From contig CAZVKN010000045.1 of the NCBI GenBank assembly GCA_964627035.1, positions 1 through 20,372 of the forward strand: DNA of 20,372 nucleotides. Direction: 5' to 3'. Shown here in pieces: positions 1 through 8,132 of the stretch; position 1 is the first letter of the stretch; each line of letters starts with the position of its first letter. The stretch is from CAZVKN01 sp964627035 (GTDB lineage: Bacteria; Electryoneota; AABM5-125-24; Hatepunaeales; Hatepunaeaceae). The position numbers were made by a program, and so were the translations under genes. The notes beneath the pieces are model-generated. The model worked only from the letters and a program-made list of their open reading frames with translations. It had not been told where the DNA came from and did no database searches.

Positions 1-17
1 GATAAAATATTGCTATC

Positions 18-1838
18 TTAAAGATATTCACTGAGAGGGTGTGAATAAGAAAGGACAACCTTCCTAAACCCAGCTTCATAACCCGCCAGATCATACCGAA
101 TCAGATACATCCCGCTCGGCAGCTCAGATGCATTGAACTCAAGCAAATGACAGCCACTGCTTATCTCGCCCTGAACAATTGTTCCGACAAGCCTGCCCGA
201 GAGGTCATGAACTTGTAAGTTGACCTCGCTCTTAAAAGGCAGACCGATTTTTATCTTAAGGGATGAGTTAAACGGATTTGGGAAAGCAGGTGAAATGGAA
301 AAGTCTTTTACCGTTGTACCACACGATTCATCTACACTGTAATGATTCGGTCGTAAATAGAAAATTCGAGGCGAATCGCACCATACAGTGTCTTCACCGG
401 ATACACAAAAAACGTTCCATTCTATCGGGATGTATCCCTGCCACCGCCCATACACAACCAAACCGAACAGTTCGGATAGGTTTACATGGAGGGTGGTATC
501 CGCAATCCGGTCAGAGTGATACTCAAGGTACTCACCGATCAACATTTCTGCACGCATGGTTAAGAAGTACTGCGGTTCGTCATCCAGGTTCAAATCAATT
601 GATGCAGACCATATCAGGTCGGTTTCAAAATAAAATTCTCCGTTCTCTGTCAATGTGTCACCACCGGACGGACTTATCAACCAAAACGGTGATGGTGCTG
701 CCGGGAAATCGGTTGTAAATTTGAATTTGCTCTCAGAGTATTTGTATCCGGTGTTCAGGTCGGTGACTTTTACCCTCCACCAGTAGTCGGTAAAATTTTC
801 CAGTCCCTCATACCAGATTGAAGTACTGTCCATCCAACCGATCACGGTTCTGTCTCTCATTCTCCTATTATCTGCAATCTGAAATTCATATATGATGATG
901 TCATCGCGGTCATTGTCATCCGCCTCATCCCAGAAAAAGAGTACGGTGTCCTGCTCAATGATCACATCATCTTCAGGAAAGACAAGATCAAAGTCATCCG
1001 GCTGCCTTGGAGCAAATTCATCGTGGACATCGTAAACATCACTTTCCTCGCCCTCTTCATGGCACGGGAAGCAGTCGTCATCGTCATAGTTCCGATGGTC
1101 TTCCGGCTCATTGGGATGATGGCAGGTGTAACAGGCTATTTCGCTGAAATTGTCAATATCAGCATTAGCTCGATGACATTCATGGCATGTCTCCACTTCT
1201 TCGTCGCGATGAGCCTGACGATTATGCTCGATGCTGTGCCACGGAGTTTCGTAATCGTGAGTATGGCAGATTACGCAAGTGAACAGGTCTGTTGTTCCGT
1301 GTTGACCGATATTATTGTGGCAGTCGTCAACGTTGCAGGTCAGATAGCGGTAAGACCATGTCTCAGTTGGTTCATCGTCTTCAACCAGAAAGTCTTCATA
1401 GATATACAGGCTGTACCAGCGGTTATTGACAAGACGGTTGCACTCAAATAGTACAGTGAATGTTCCATCATCATCAATCTCATCGGGGAGGATGATCATC
1501 ATTTCGTTGGTTTCAGGATTAAATCCTGCATCTTCAAAGAATCCATCCACATGAGTTCTAATCCGATGTCTTTCATACGGTTCGGTAGTTAGGAAATGCT
1601 GCCGCGGTCCCGATACCCAGCAAAGAACTCCGCGCAATGTGTTGTCATCCCCGCCATGCACTCGAAGCTGATTCCCGTTTTGATCAGTCAGGATCAGTGT
1701 TGCAATAACAGTGTCGCCTGTTTCGTAATAGTCTCCTTCCGGTTCAGCAATTGCCAGCTCGCCGTTTATCATGTCAGCTAACGAACTTCCGGCAAGACAT
1801 AATAATATTGTTAATGTGATTGAGAAGTATTTACTCAT
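18..1838 (-). CDS. Secreted multiheme c-type cytochrome-like protein with C-terminal sorting domain
   Basis: The 606-residue product starts with a type I signal peptide (hydrophobic stretch about 5-20, likely cleavage after SLA at 19-21), so it acts outside the cytoplasm. Residues 168-260 hold four CxxCH heme-binding motifs (C188, C218, C236, C256) and one CX4CH motif (C168-C173-H174), with several spare His residues that could be distal ligands. Residues about 280-378 look like a fibronectin type III-type beta sandwich. Residues about 513-598 form a sorting-type domain (NPFN near 521-524, SGMYLIRY near 575-582), as on type IX-secreted or surface-anchored proteins of the FCB group. The first 160 residues are not recognised. 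No strong Shine-Dalgarno precedes the ATG, which is set by the signal peptide. An electron-transfer or heme-sensing role is inferred from the motifs; partner and substrate are unknown. It appears to be a single-gene unit. Confidence 0.8.
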   Translation of the reverse strand: MSKYFSITLTILLCLAGSSLADMINGELAIAEPEGDYYETGDTVIATLILTDQNGNQLRVHGGDDNTLRGVLCWVSGPRQHFLTTEPYERHRIRTHVDGFFEDAGFNPETNEMMIILPDEIDDDGTFTVLFECNRLVNNRWYSLYIYEDFLVEDDEPTETWSYRYLTCNVDDCHNNIGQHGTTDLFTCVICHTHDYETPWHSIEHNRQAHRDEEVETCHECHRANADIDNFSEIACYTCHHPNEPEDHRNYDDDDCFPCHEEGEESDVYDVHDEFAPRQPDDFDLVFPEDDVIIEQDTVLFFWDEADDNDRDDIIIYEFQIADNRRMRDRTVIGWMDSTSIWYEGLENFTDYWWRVKVTDLNTGYKYSESKFKFTTDFPAAPSPFWLISPSGGDTLTENGEFYFETDLIWSASIDLNLDDEPQYFLTMRAEMLIGEYLEYHSDRIADTTLHVNLSELFGLVVYGRWQGYIPIEWNVFCVSGEDTVWCDSPRIFYLRPNHYSVDESCGTTVKDFSISPAFPNPFNSSLKIKIGLPFKSEVNLQVHDLSGRLVGTIVQGEISSGCHLLEFNASELPSGMYLIRYDLAGYEAGFRKVVLSYSHPLSEYL

Positions 1839-1907
1839 GTAAGCTATTTGGTTTTAATTCTGTCTAATTGAGTTTTATTTTTTGAGAGTGTTAACTAACT
1901 AATGATT

Positions 1908-1963
1908 TTGTAGTCGTGGTTGTCTCAACCACGACGTCGGGCTTGAGACAAGCCCGACTACAA
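1908..1963. repeat. Double-hairpin palindromic repeat, family A
   Basis: Two perfect hairpins stand side by side. The first has GTCGTGGTTG and CAACCACGAC arms with loop TCT; the second has GTCGGGCTTG and CAAGCCCGAC arms with loop AGA. TTGTAG at one end matches CTACAA at the other, and the centre is CGACGTCG, so the whole 56-base element is also an imperfect palindrome with complementary loops. It lies between two minus-strand genes and could act as a terminator or RNA stabiliser for the upstream one, but it has no T-run. Confidence 0.85.
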
Positions 1964-2001
1964 TTAACAAAATCAGTATAAAGTAAATACTCTCTTATTG
2001 T

Positions 2002-5000
2002 TTAAGTCTGTTCCGTTACTGTTTTGCGTGCAAAGCCCTGCCTCAATATAATCAAAACAGTTATAATTGCAATCACTGTTAAAATCCATCCCTGAATCTG
2101 ATACTGCGAGCCTTCCCAACCGATGAATTGGGCTGCATTGCTGATTAAATCAACGATGAACGTGCCAAGTATCAACACCCACAAACGCCCTACTATGAAG
2201 TATTTGATAACTGCATACAACATGGCGAGATGCGTAAATATCTGTGCAGATTGCCACAATATTTCACCTGTGGTCAGATTACCCTTGACACTGCTTATAC
2301 TGAATGAGATCAACATACAAGCTATTAAAAGAGAAATCCGTCTTACGATAGCTCTTCTAAGACCATGTTTGATTATCATATAAGCCAACAGCATCAACGC
2401 CCCGCCGACAATAGCAACTGAGTTCTCTATTACCTGAGCCAGCCACGGCAGATGAGTATTCAGACCCATCGGAATCATAAATTCAAACGAATGCACAGGC
2501 AAATTAAACCAACCTGTCATTGATTTAAGCAGCCAACCCAGCCCCAACGATGCTCCTGCTATACCAAGTATAGCAATCAATCCGTCATAGGTAGCGGTAC
2601 GATTACCCTTGCCGAGCCCCTTCCAACAGGCACCACCGTAATACTCCCTAACAAGTGTCTCAACGAGGCTGATTACCACAATGGTCAAGCCTGCCATCGT
2701 CAAGATCTCTATTACTCCTGTGATCAGCAGGTCTGAAATATGGTTTGCCACCGGAACCGAAGTCCGATATTCCTCCCACACATTCACCCAATCGTTAAAT
2801 ATCTTTATGATCCCCAATACAAGCACAATCCCTCCGGCGATCAATCCCGATCTCCATCTGACCGTGTGCTTGATTATCCTTTTGCCGAACATAACTACCG
2901 CAATTATACCACCACCGAGGATAGAACCAAACAATATTATCATACCGATGACATTGAGGAAAGTCTTTTCATCTTCCTGACGTTTGAACTCCTCAGGAAT
3001 ATGTAACCAGCGGGAATGGACTTGTAAATCATCCCCTTTTATTGATACCGAACGACGATAGTGAGCTTTCTCGACCACTGGATCAATAGTTTCCCATCGG
3101 AAATTGAAATCACGGCGATTGTCCTGCTGATAGCTTTTCTCAATGATAAGATGATATTGCTCATGATTCGGCTCCTTTTTTTCGAATGCTGCTATCGCCA
3201 TAGCTTTCGCTGAATCAAGTTCAAGCTGTGCACCCGTTAGTGAATCGGGAACGACATGCTGTGGATAGATAGAGCCGTCTATGAGTATGCTTGTTGTGTA
3301 CCAATCGTCGCTCAGTTCCCTTTCGAAGTTGACAAACCAAATCGCTATCGGTGCACCTTCAGAGCTGAACAAATTTTCCTCTGCTTCTTCAAGATCACTA
3401 TATTTTCTTAAATACGCTTTTCTCTCCTTGTATTCTGATACTTCGTCAGATGGAAGAATCGTACTAACCATAAACGTATCCGGATCCACACCATATTTAT
3501 CCCTCACCGCATCTTTAGCCATTTGAATAGCCTGATCGCGGGGAATGTCAAACGAGAAATCTTCACCGAATTTGCGAGGTCCCGGCAACAAAGCAATGAG
3601 TATTCCCACAACCCCCACAATCAAAGCAATACGTTTGATCTTCGCAGAGAGAGGTGTATAGACCAACTCCTCGACTTCCGGTTCAGTGCTGTCGGCTGTA
3701 CCCTCCTGAACAGATCCATCTGGTATCTTCTCCGGTTTACATGGACTCGGTGGTTCAATGGTTTTATTGAGCATCTCCTCATCCGACACAAACCCTCGAT
3801 GCCTCAGGTAATGCACTAAGGCAATAATTCCCGGTATGGCAAGCCCTCCACAGACGATCAAGCCGGATGTCCAGAAGTAAGCGTTATCTGACTGGAACAG
3901 GAACAGTCCGATTAGTACCGCATCAATCACGAAATGCCACGTCAGAGTCGCCCACAGTCCGAACCGGATCATGATCACGCCGGCAAGGATTCCGATTAGA
4001 CCGACCTCGATGCCTCTGACAAATCCGGGTTGCTGCGGGTAGCTTGAATGCAGGAATCCCCAGATGAACGCCGGAATGATGATCGCGAGCCAGGTAGATC
4101 TCGTCAGCCGCTTAAACAGCGATATACCGAACAGTCTAAACCAGAACTCTTCCCCCATCGAAGCAGCCATTGAAATTGCTAACGGATAGATCCACGGGAA
4201 CGGAGTTGATACTGCATTGGTGTACTTTACCTGCGTCGGTGACCAGGCACCCAACTTCTCACCCATAATATAGAACATCACCACGAATCCGATGTGGAAT
4301 CCTGCAAGCAGGTATCCCATTATTGTAGCATGGAAAAAGTTACGGGTTCTGGATCCGCTTCGGGTGAAGAATGTTGGGAAGTATTGCCTGCTCGGATAAT
4401 CCTGACGATAGAGAAACTCACCTGCTCCAAACAGCAGCACCAGCATCATTCCCAATCCGATGCCTGAAGTAAGACTGCTGAAGATCTGCATACCGACAAA
4501 CGAACTGTACGACTCGGTTGTGTCATAGTAGGCTTGAGCGAGCGGGAACGAATTCAATCCCATGATAAAATTCACCGCAGCGAGAGCAATACCGAATCCG
4601 AGTGTTATCTTCCACGGTATCTGTTTTTTCCTGACGTGTTTGAAGAAATAGATAAACACTCCCACAAACATCAGGAATGCAAAGAACTGAGCTATGTTCT
4701 GGAACAGGTTGTTTTGCGACCGCTGCTTGCTCCATTCACGCCACCACTCCTCGGGAGTGTCCAAATAACGCCTGAAAAAGCTGACCTCAGCACCTTGAAC
4801 AGAGACTTTCATCCTATATTCGGCTTCTCCCGCCTTAAATCCCTTCAGTTCATAAGTGAACGTATGGTCACGACGATTGGGGCGATCTTCAGAACTACCT
4901 TCAACGAACTCCCACAGGTCAAGGTCAACTTTCATCTTGTTAATGATAAACTGCTCAGCGAGAATCTTAGCGGCATCTTTCTCCAATTTCGGAGCGGCAG

Positions 5001-5409
5001 CGTCTTCCTCAAGTAACCTGCTGAGGCGTGTGATCTCACCTTTGGGATTCACATGGAGACGGTATTCCAGTTTCTGGAGTGGTTTGAAGAACCGAATGTA
5101 CCAATACCAAATGTCCAGCGAATCCTTCGCCAATGCGGTCATCCGTTCAACGCTTAACTCTTTCTCCAGATAGAGCTTATCACCACCGTTATAGTTAAAT
5201 ATCACGGTTTTCTTGAAACCGTCAATGTCAAAATTACGACTTTCGAGAAATTCAGTAGCTATTTCCAACGCATCCGAGCGTGTAACTTGGAAATTTATAC
5301 CGACCTGGTGGAAAGCTTTGTTAAAATTAATGATGCCGTAAATCAGGAATCCGATAGCGATCACAGCGAAAATTAAGATGAAGTTGCGGTTGGGATCTTG
5401 CTGGGACAT
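2002..5409 (-). CDS. Fused tandem-duplicated CPBP-type intramembrane metalloprotease
   Basis: The 1135-residue polytopic membrane protein has two similar halves. Half one has a signal anchor (about 10-29), a soluble region with two PepSY-like repeats (about 41-228), then a multi-pass region with the CPBP/CAAX protease signature: EEFWFR (E420, E421, R425), H454, and HxxxD (H492, D496). Half two (about 590-1135) repeats the plan: NRRDxxF and PEExxR motifs recur (177-226 and 764-810) before another multi-pass region, but EExxxR and both His are missing, leaving only an aspartate near D1087. CPBP enzymes cleave prenylated or membrane substrates, or serve in bacteriocin immunity; the substrate here is unknown. 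The family is usually about 200-350 residues, so this length and fusion are unusual. GAGG lies 6-7 bases before the ATG, and a good promoter lies upstream. It is transcribed divergently from the redox locus. Confidence 0.85.
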   Translation of the reverse strand: MSQQDPNRNFILIFAVIAIGFLIYGIINFNKAFHQVGINFQVTRSDALEIATEFLESRNFDIDGFKKTVIFNYNGGDKLYLEKELSVERMTALAKDSLDIWYWYIRFFKPLQKLEYRLHVNPKGEITRLSRLLEEDAAAPKLEKDAAKILAEQFIINKMKVDLDLWEFVEGSSEDRPNRRDHTFTYELKGFKAGEAEYRMKVSVQGAEVSFFRRYLDTPEEWWREWSKQRSQNNLFQNIAQFFAFLMFVGVFIYFFKHVRKKQIPWKITLGFGIALAAVNFIMGLNSFPLAQAYYDTTESYSSFVGMQIFSSLTSGIGLGMMLVLLFGAGEFLYRQDYPSRQYFPTFFTRSGSRTRNFFHATIMGYLLAGFHIGFVVMFYIMGEKLGAWSPTQVKYTNAVSTPFPWIYPLAISMAASMGEEFWFRLFGISLFKRLTRSTWLAIIIPAFIWGFLHSSYPQQPGFVRGIEVGLIGILAGVIMIRFGLWATLTWHFVIDAVLIGLFLFQSDNAYFWTSGLIVCGGLAIPGIIALVHYLRHRGFVSDEEMLNKTIEPPSPCKPEKIPDGSVQEGTADSTEPEVEELVYTPLSAKIKRIALIVGVVGILIALLPGPRKFGEDFSFDIPRDQAIQMAKDAVRDKYGVDPDTFMVSTILPSDEVSEYKERKAYLRKYSDLEEAEENLFSSEGAPIAIWFVNFERELSDDWYTTSILIDGSIYPQHVVPDSLTGAQLELDSAKAMAIAAFEKKEPNHEQYHLIIEKSYQQDNRRDFNFRWETIDPVVEKAHYRRSVSIKGDDLQVHSRWLHIPEEFKRQEDEKTFLNVIGMIILFGSILGGGIIAVVMFGKRIIKHTVRWRSGLIAGGIVLVLGIIKIFNDWVNVWEEYRTSVPVANHISDLLITGVIEILTMAGLTIVVISLVETLVREYYGGACWKGLGKGNRTATYDGLIAILGIAGASLGLGWLLKSMTGWFNLPVHSFEFMIPMGLNTHLPWLAQVIENSVAIVGGALMLLAYMIIKHGLRRAIVRRISLLIACMLISFSISSVKGNLTTGEILWQSAQIFTHLAMLYAVIKYFIVGRLWVLILGTFIVDLISNAAQFIGWEGSQYQIQGWILTVIAIITVLIILRQGFARKTVTEQT

Positions 5410-5434
5410 GATAACCTCGTAATATGGATAGTTG

Positions 5435-5463
5435 AATATAACCTCTCATGATAAAATGGTCAA
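5435..5463 (-). promoter_or_regulatory. Sigma-70-type promoter for the CPBP-type protease gene
   Basis: Read on the minus strand, TTGACC (5463-5458) is separated by exactly 17 bases from TATATT (5440-5435). The -10 box lies about 25 bases before the start codon at 5409, which fits a short leader carrying the GAGG ribosome site. This is assigned by consensus match only. Confidence 0.6.
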
Positions 5464-5564
5464 CATAATAGTTACACATTGAGTTCCTTTTCACATTGTG
5501 TGCCTGATTATCTCTGTTTTATCCGGTCAGATATTGAGTGGTTGTGTCCGTGTCAGGATTTTTC

Positions 5565-5593
5565 TTGACAGTCAGTTTGTGAAATATTATATT
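5565..5593 (+). promoter_or_regulatory. Sigma-70-type promoter for the redox gene cluster
   Basis: A perfect TTGACA (5565-5570), a 17-base spacer and TATATT (5588-5593) give one of the best consensus matches in the window. Transcription would start near 5600 and yield a leader of about 65 bases before the ATG at 5666. The divergent protease promoter has the same spacing and the same -10 hexamer, about 100 bases away. Confidence 0.7.
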
Positions 5594-5616
5594 AACTTTA
5601 ATTATTGAATACAACG

Positions 5617-5648
5617 ACACCCGTGCTCTGCCGTGCCGGGTGTTTTTT
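5617..5648 (+). terminator. Terminator-like hairpin in the leader of the redox operon (possible attenuator)
   Basis: ACACCCG (5617-5623) pairs with CGGGTGT (5637-5643) over a 13-base loop and runs straight into six T residues (5643-5648). This is the form of an intrinsic terminator, but it sits between the promoter and the first gene, with no plus-strand gene upstream to terminate. The loop contains CCGTGC, which also occurs in the left arm region. A conditional terminator or protein-controlled attenuator is the natural reading; the regulating ligand or protein cannot be seen. Confidence 0.55.
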
Positions 5649-5665
5649 CTAATAAAAGGATCGCA

Positions 5666-6073
5666 ATGTCAATTACAATTTCAACAGACTCAAACGACTA
5701 CGAGTTTTCACGTAAAATAGAAGAGATAAGCGGCGAGCCTTTCCGTAAATGTATGCAGTGCGGCACATGTTCCGGCGTCTGCCCGGTGGAAGCCGTCGTA
5801 GAAATTACTCCACGGAAACTGATTCATCTTGCAACACTCGGACTAAGGGAAGCGGCTATGAGCGTCAACATGTCCTGGATGTGCGTGTCGTGTCATGCCT
5901 GTGAAGTAAGATGTCCGCGCGGGCTTGAAGTCCCCCGTATTATCGAAGCGGTCAGGCAGGTGCAGCTCCGAACCAATAGTGACAGCATTGACGTTGCTGC
6001 TATTAGTTCAGAGACACTAAAGGATGCTCCTCAGATCGCCATGGTCAGTAGTTTCCGTAAGCATACAGCTTAA
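5666..6073 (+). CDS. hdrC: HdrC-like protein with two [4Fe-4S] clusters
   Basis: The 135-residue ferredoxin-like protein resembles the small subunit of heterodisulfide reductase and passes electrons between redox partners. Two CxxCxxCxxxCP motifs are visible: C29, C32, C35, C39 and C73, C76, C79, C83, each enough for a [4Fe-4S] cluster. The spacing and the helical linker between them fit HdrC and related 4Fe-4S dicluster proteins. The start at 5666 is chosen because AAGG lies 6 bases upstream; an in-frame GTG at 5633 would begin inside the leader hairpin and is rejected. There is no signal peptide or membrane segment, so it is cytoplasmic. It is first in a run of same-strand genes and is followed by the HdrB-like gene after an 81-base gap filled by a palindromic repeat. 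No HdrA is present in the window. Confidence 0.82.
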   Translation: MSITISTDSNDYEFSRKIEEISGEPFRKCMQCGTCSGVCPVEAVVEITPRKLIHLATLGLREAAMSVNMSWMCVSCHACEVRCPRGLEVPRIIEAVRQVQLRTNSDSIDVAAISSETLKDAPQIAMVSSFRKHTA

Positions 6074-6085
6074 CCTATACTATAT

Positions 6086-6138
6086 GGGAGTGCCGACATT
6101 CCTGTCGGCACAGCACGGACAAGAATGTCCGTGCTCCC
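6086..6138. repeat. Double-hairpin palindromic repeat, family B
   Basis: Hairpin one has arms GTGCCGACA and TGTCGGCAC around TTCC. Hairpin two has arms AGCACGGACA and TGTCCGTGCT around AGAA. GGGAG at one end and CTCCC at the other close the whole into a larger imperfect palindrome. It occupies almost the entire gap between the HdrC-like and HdrB-like genes, so it would be transcribed and fold within the operon mRNA. Confidence 0.85.
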
Positions 6139-6154
6139 GGTTTGAGTAAAAATA

Positions 6155-7051
6155 ATGGAAAAACAGATGAAAATAGGATATTATCCCGGCTGTACGCTTA
6201 AGACGAAAGCCCGAAATCTCGAGCAGTCAGCAATTGAAGCTATGTCGCTGTTAGGATATGAACTCGAAGAACTGGAACGCTGGAACTGCTGCGGTGCGGT
6301 GTACTCACTTGCTGATGATGATCTGGTTCATCTGCTTGCTCCAGTGCGTGATTTGATTCGTGCTAAAGATGCCGGATATGACAAGCTTGTTGTGCTCTGC
6401 TCTATGTGTTACAATACCTTAGCTCGTGCCAATAACCTCATGCGTGATGATAAAGTCAAACGTAAGACCCTCAACGATTTTATGGAAGAAGAAAGTGATT
6501 ATGTGGGGGAGGTTGAGGTCGTTCATCTGCTGAGTTTTCTGCGTGATGAAATCGGTTGGGATAAGGTTCGTGAAGCAGTCAAACAACCGTTGGATGATAT
6601 CAAACTCGCACCGTATTACGGCTGTACTCTGACTCGTCCACGCGATGTCTCTGTTGACGGTAATGTCAATCCGCAGATCTTTCGTGAGTTCGTAGAAGCA
6701 CTTGGGGCAATGTATATCGAATGGGATGAAGTTGAATCTTGTTGTGGTTCGTATCAGGTGTTGTCAAATCCGGAAGCTGCCAAAGAAACCGTAACAAACA
6801 TTATCGGTTCAGCTCAGGGGAGCGGTGCGGATGCGATGATTTTGAGCTGTCCACTGTGTGACTATAACCTCGGAAAGCGTCAGGGAGATTTGGTCGGCGG
6901 AGATGGTGAGGATCAACTGCCTGTATTCTATTTCACGCAACTGTTTGCACTGGCTCTTGGTTTACTGCCCGAATCGTGCAAGTTTGAATTGAATCCGGAA
7001 GCGTCAAACCAATGGCTTGAGGAAAAGAGGTTAGTGGCAGTTCCGGCATAG
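6155..7051 (+). CDS. hdrB: HdrB-like protein with two cysteine-rich CCG domains
   Basis: The 298-residue protein carries two CCG domains, the hallmark of heterodisulfide reductase subunit B and of the MfrE and SdhE subunits of related reductases. Domain one has C13, C45-C46, C82 and C85; domain two has C157, C196-C197, C232 and C235. In HdrB these ligands bind non-cubane [4Fe-4S] clusters that reduce disulfides. All key cysteines are present, so it looks catalytically competent. The protein is soluble. The start at 6155 has no clear ribosome site; ATG at residue 5 is an alternative that loses nothing conserved. It follows the HdrC-like gene and lies upstream of the fumarate-reductase-type subunits, which suggests a shared complex. 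Whether its partner is a disulfide or a quinone cannot be told. Confidence 0.85.
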   Translation: MEKQMKIGYYPGCTLKTKARNLEQSAIEAMSLLGYELEELERWNCCGAVYSLADDDLVHLLAPVRDLIRAKDAGYDKLVVLCSMCYNTLARANNLMRDDKVKRKTLNDFMEEESDYVGEVEVVHLLSFLRDEIGWDKVREAVKQPLDDIKLAPYYGCTLTRPRDVSVDGNVNPQIFREFVEALGAMYIEWDEVESCCGSYQVLSNPEAAKETVTNIIGSAQGSGADAMILSCPLCDYNLGKRQGDLVGGDGEDQLPVFYFTQLFALALGLLPESCKFELNPEASNQWLEEKRLVAVPA

Positions 7052-7106
7052 ATAGCCGATATAGGGAGCAGGGACATTCTTGAGTCCTTTGAATTATTGC
7101 AAATTT

Positions 7107-7182
7107 CGTCATTCCCGTGCAGACGGGAATCCAGAGATCCCAATACAGGAATGGATTCTGGATCAAGTCCAGAATGACAACG
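7107..7182. repeat. Double-hairpin palindromic repeat, family C, copy 1
   Basis: Hairpin one is ATTCCCGT and ACGGGAAT around GCAG; hairpin two is ATTCTGGA and TCCAGAAT around TCAAG. CGTCATT at the left end mirrors AATGAC at the right end. It shares its CGTCATTCCC start and GGGAATCCAG core with the copy at 9017-9090, so the two belong to one dispersed family. It fills the gap before the methyltransferase-like gene. Confidence 0.85.
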
Positions 7183-7207
7183 TGATTAAATAAAGATCTA
7201 AACCAAA

Positions 7208-8077
7208 ATGCGAAAACTGTATCTCAGAATGCTAAACATAGTTCTTGCCATTTTAAGAGTGGTGGTGAGAGGATACTATCCGATTCTACTGGGATACAAG
7301 CACGTACCGAAATCAAGATGGGGACACGGTAATCCGCCGCATAAGGAACTGTATGAGCTGTTAAATTCCGGTAGAGAACACTACCGGGAAACTTTGCACT
7401 CTTTTCAGAAATACGAAGACCGGCTTAGTCAGATCTCGATGGATGAACCGGATTCAGCAGAAGAGCCGTACTGGTTAAACGGGTGGGTTCCGGCTCTGGA
7501 TGGATTGGCAATATATGGATTCACCAGCAATCTGAAGCCGAACCGATATGTTGAGATAGGGTCAGGGAATTCGACTAAATTTGCCAAGAGAGCAATCCGG
7601 GATCATGGATTGGAAACGAGAATCACGTCAATAGACCCCTATCCACGTGCTGAGATAAATGCTCTATGTAATACTATAATTCGTCAGCCAATTGAAGACA
7701 CCGATCTTAAACTATTTGAGGAACTGGAAGCCGACGATGTTCTATATGTGGATGGTTCACACTACTGCCTACAGAATTCGGATGTGACGGTCATATTCAC
7801 GGAGATTCTTCCAAAATTGAAGTCAGGTGTAATTGTACAGCTCCACGACATATTTCTACCGTACGACTACCACCCGGTGTGGAAGGAGAGGTACTATTCC
7901 GAGCAGTATATGCTGGCGACTGCGCTGCTGCTTGGTGACAGATTCGAGGTGATGTTACCGAACGCGTTTATTACTGAAGATGATGAGTTAATAGAGATAA
8001 CTACTCCCTTAATGGACAGCCTGAAGATGCCGTTGAACCAGAGGCATGGCGGATCGTTCTGGTTGAAAGTTAAATAA
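7208..8077 (+). CDS. Putative class I SAM-dependent methyltransferase
   Basis: The 289-residue protein has a Rossmann-type core: glycine-rich motif I VEIGSGNSTKF (115-125), an acidic residue in SIDPYPR (141-147), DVLYVDGSH (177-185) and a VQLHDIF strand (210-216). This pattern fits the Methyltransf_24-like group, often found in sugar or cell-surface gene sets. A hydrophobic N-terminal stretch (about 9-29) may attach it to the membrane. The substrate cannot be read. No strong ribosome site is seen at the ATG. It has no evident link to iron-sulfur or fumarate chemistry but sits in the middle of the redox locus, preceded by a dispersed palindromic repeat. It may be an inserted passenger gene. 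Confidence 0.7.
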   Translation: MRKLYLRMLNIVLAILRVVVRGYYPILLGYKHVPKSRWGHGNPPHKELYELLNSGREHYRETLHSFQKYEDRLSQISMDEPDSAEEPYWLNGWVPALDGLAIYGFTSNLKPNRYVEIGSGNSTKFAKRAIRDHGLETRITSIDPYPRAEINALCNTIIRQPIEDTDLKLFEELEADDVLYVDGSHYCLQNSDVTVIFTEILPKLKSGVIVQLHDIFLPYDYHPVWKERYYSEQYMLATALLLGDRFEVMLPNAFITEDDELIEITTPLMDSLKMPLNQRHGGSFWLKVK

Positions 8078-8132
8078 TCTTATAATAACGAAATAGAAAA
8101 AACGAGAATTATTAAATCATAACGAGGTTTTT

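Noticed and set aside
1023..1451. A 142-codon hydrophobic open frame on the plus strand
   Set aside because: It is the reverse shadow of the acidic, heme-motif region of the secreted protein; Asp/Glu codons read backwards give Ile/Val/Phe, which mimics a membrane protein.
5633..5665. Upstream GTG start for the HdrC-like gene
   Set aside because: It lies within the leader hairpin and T-run, while the ATG at 5666 has AAGG at good spacing.
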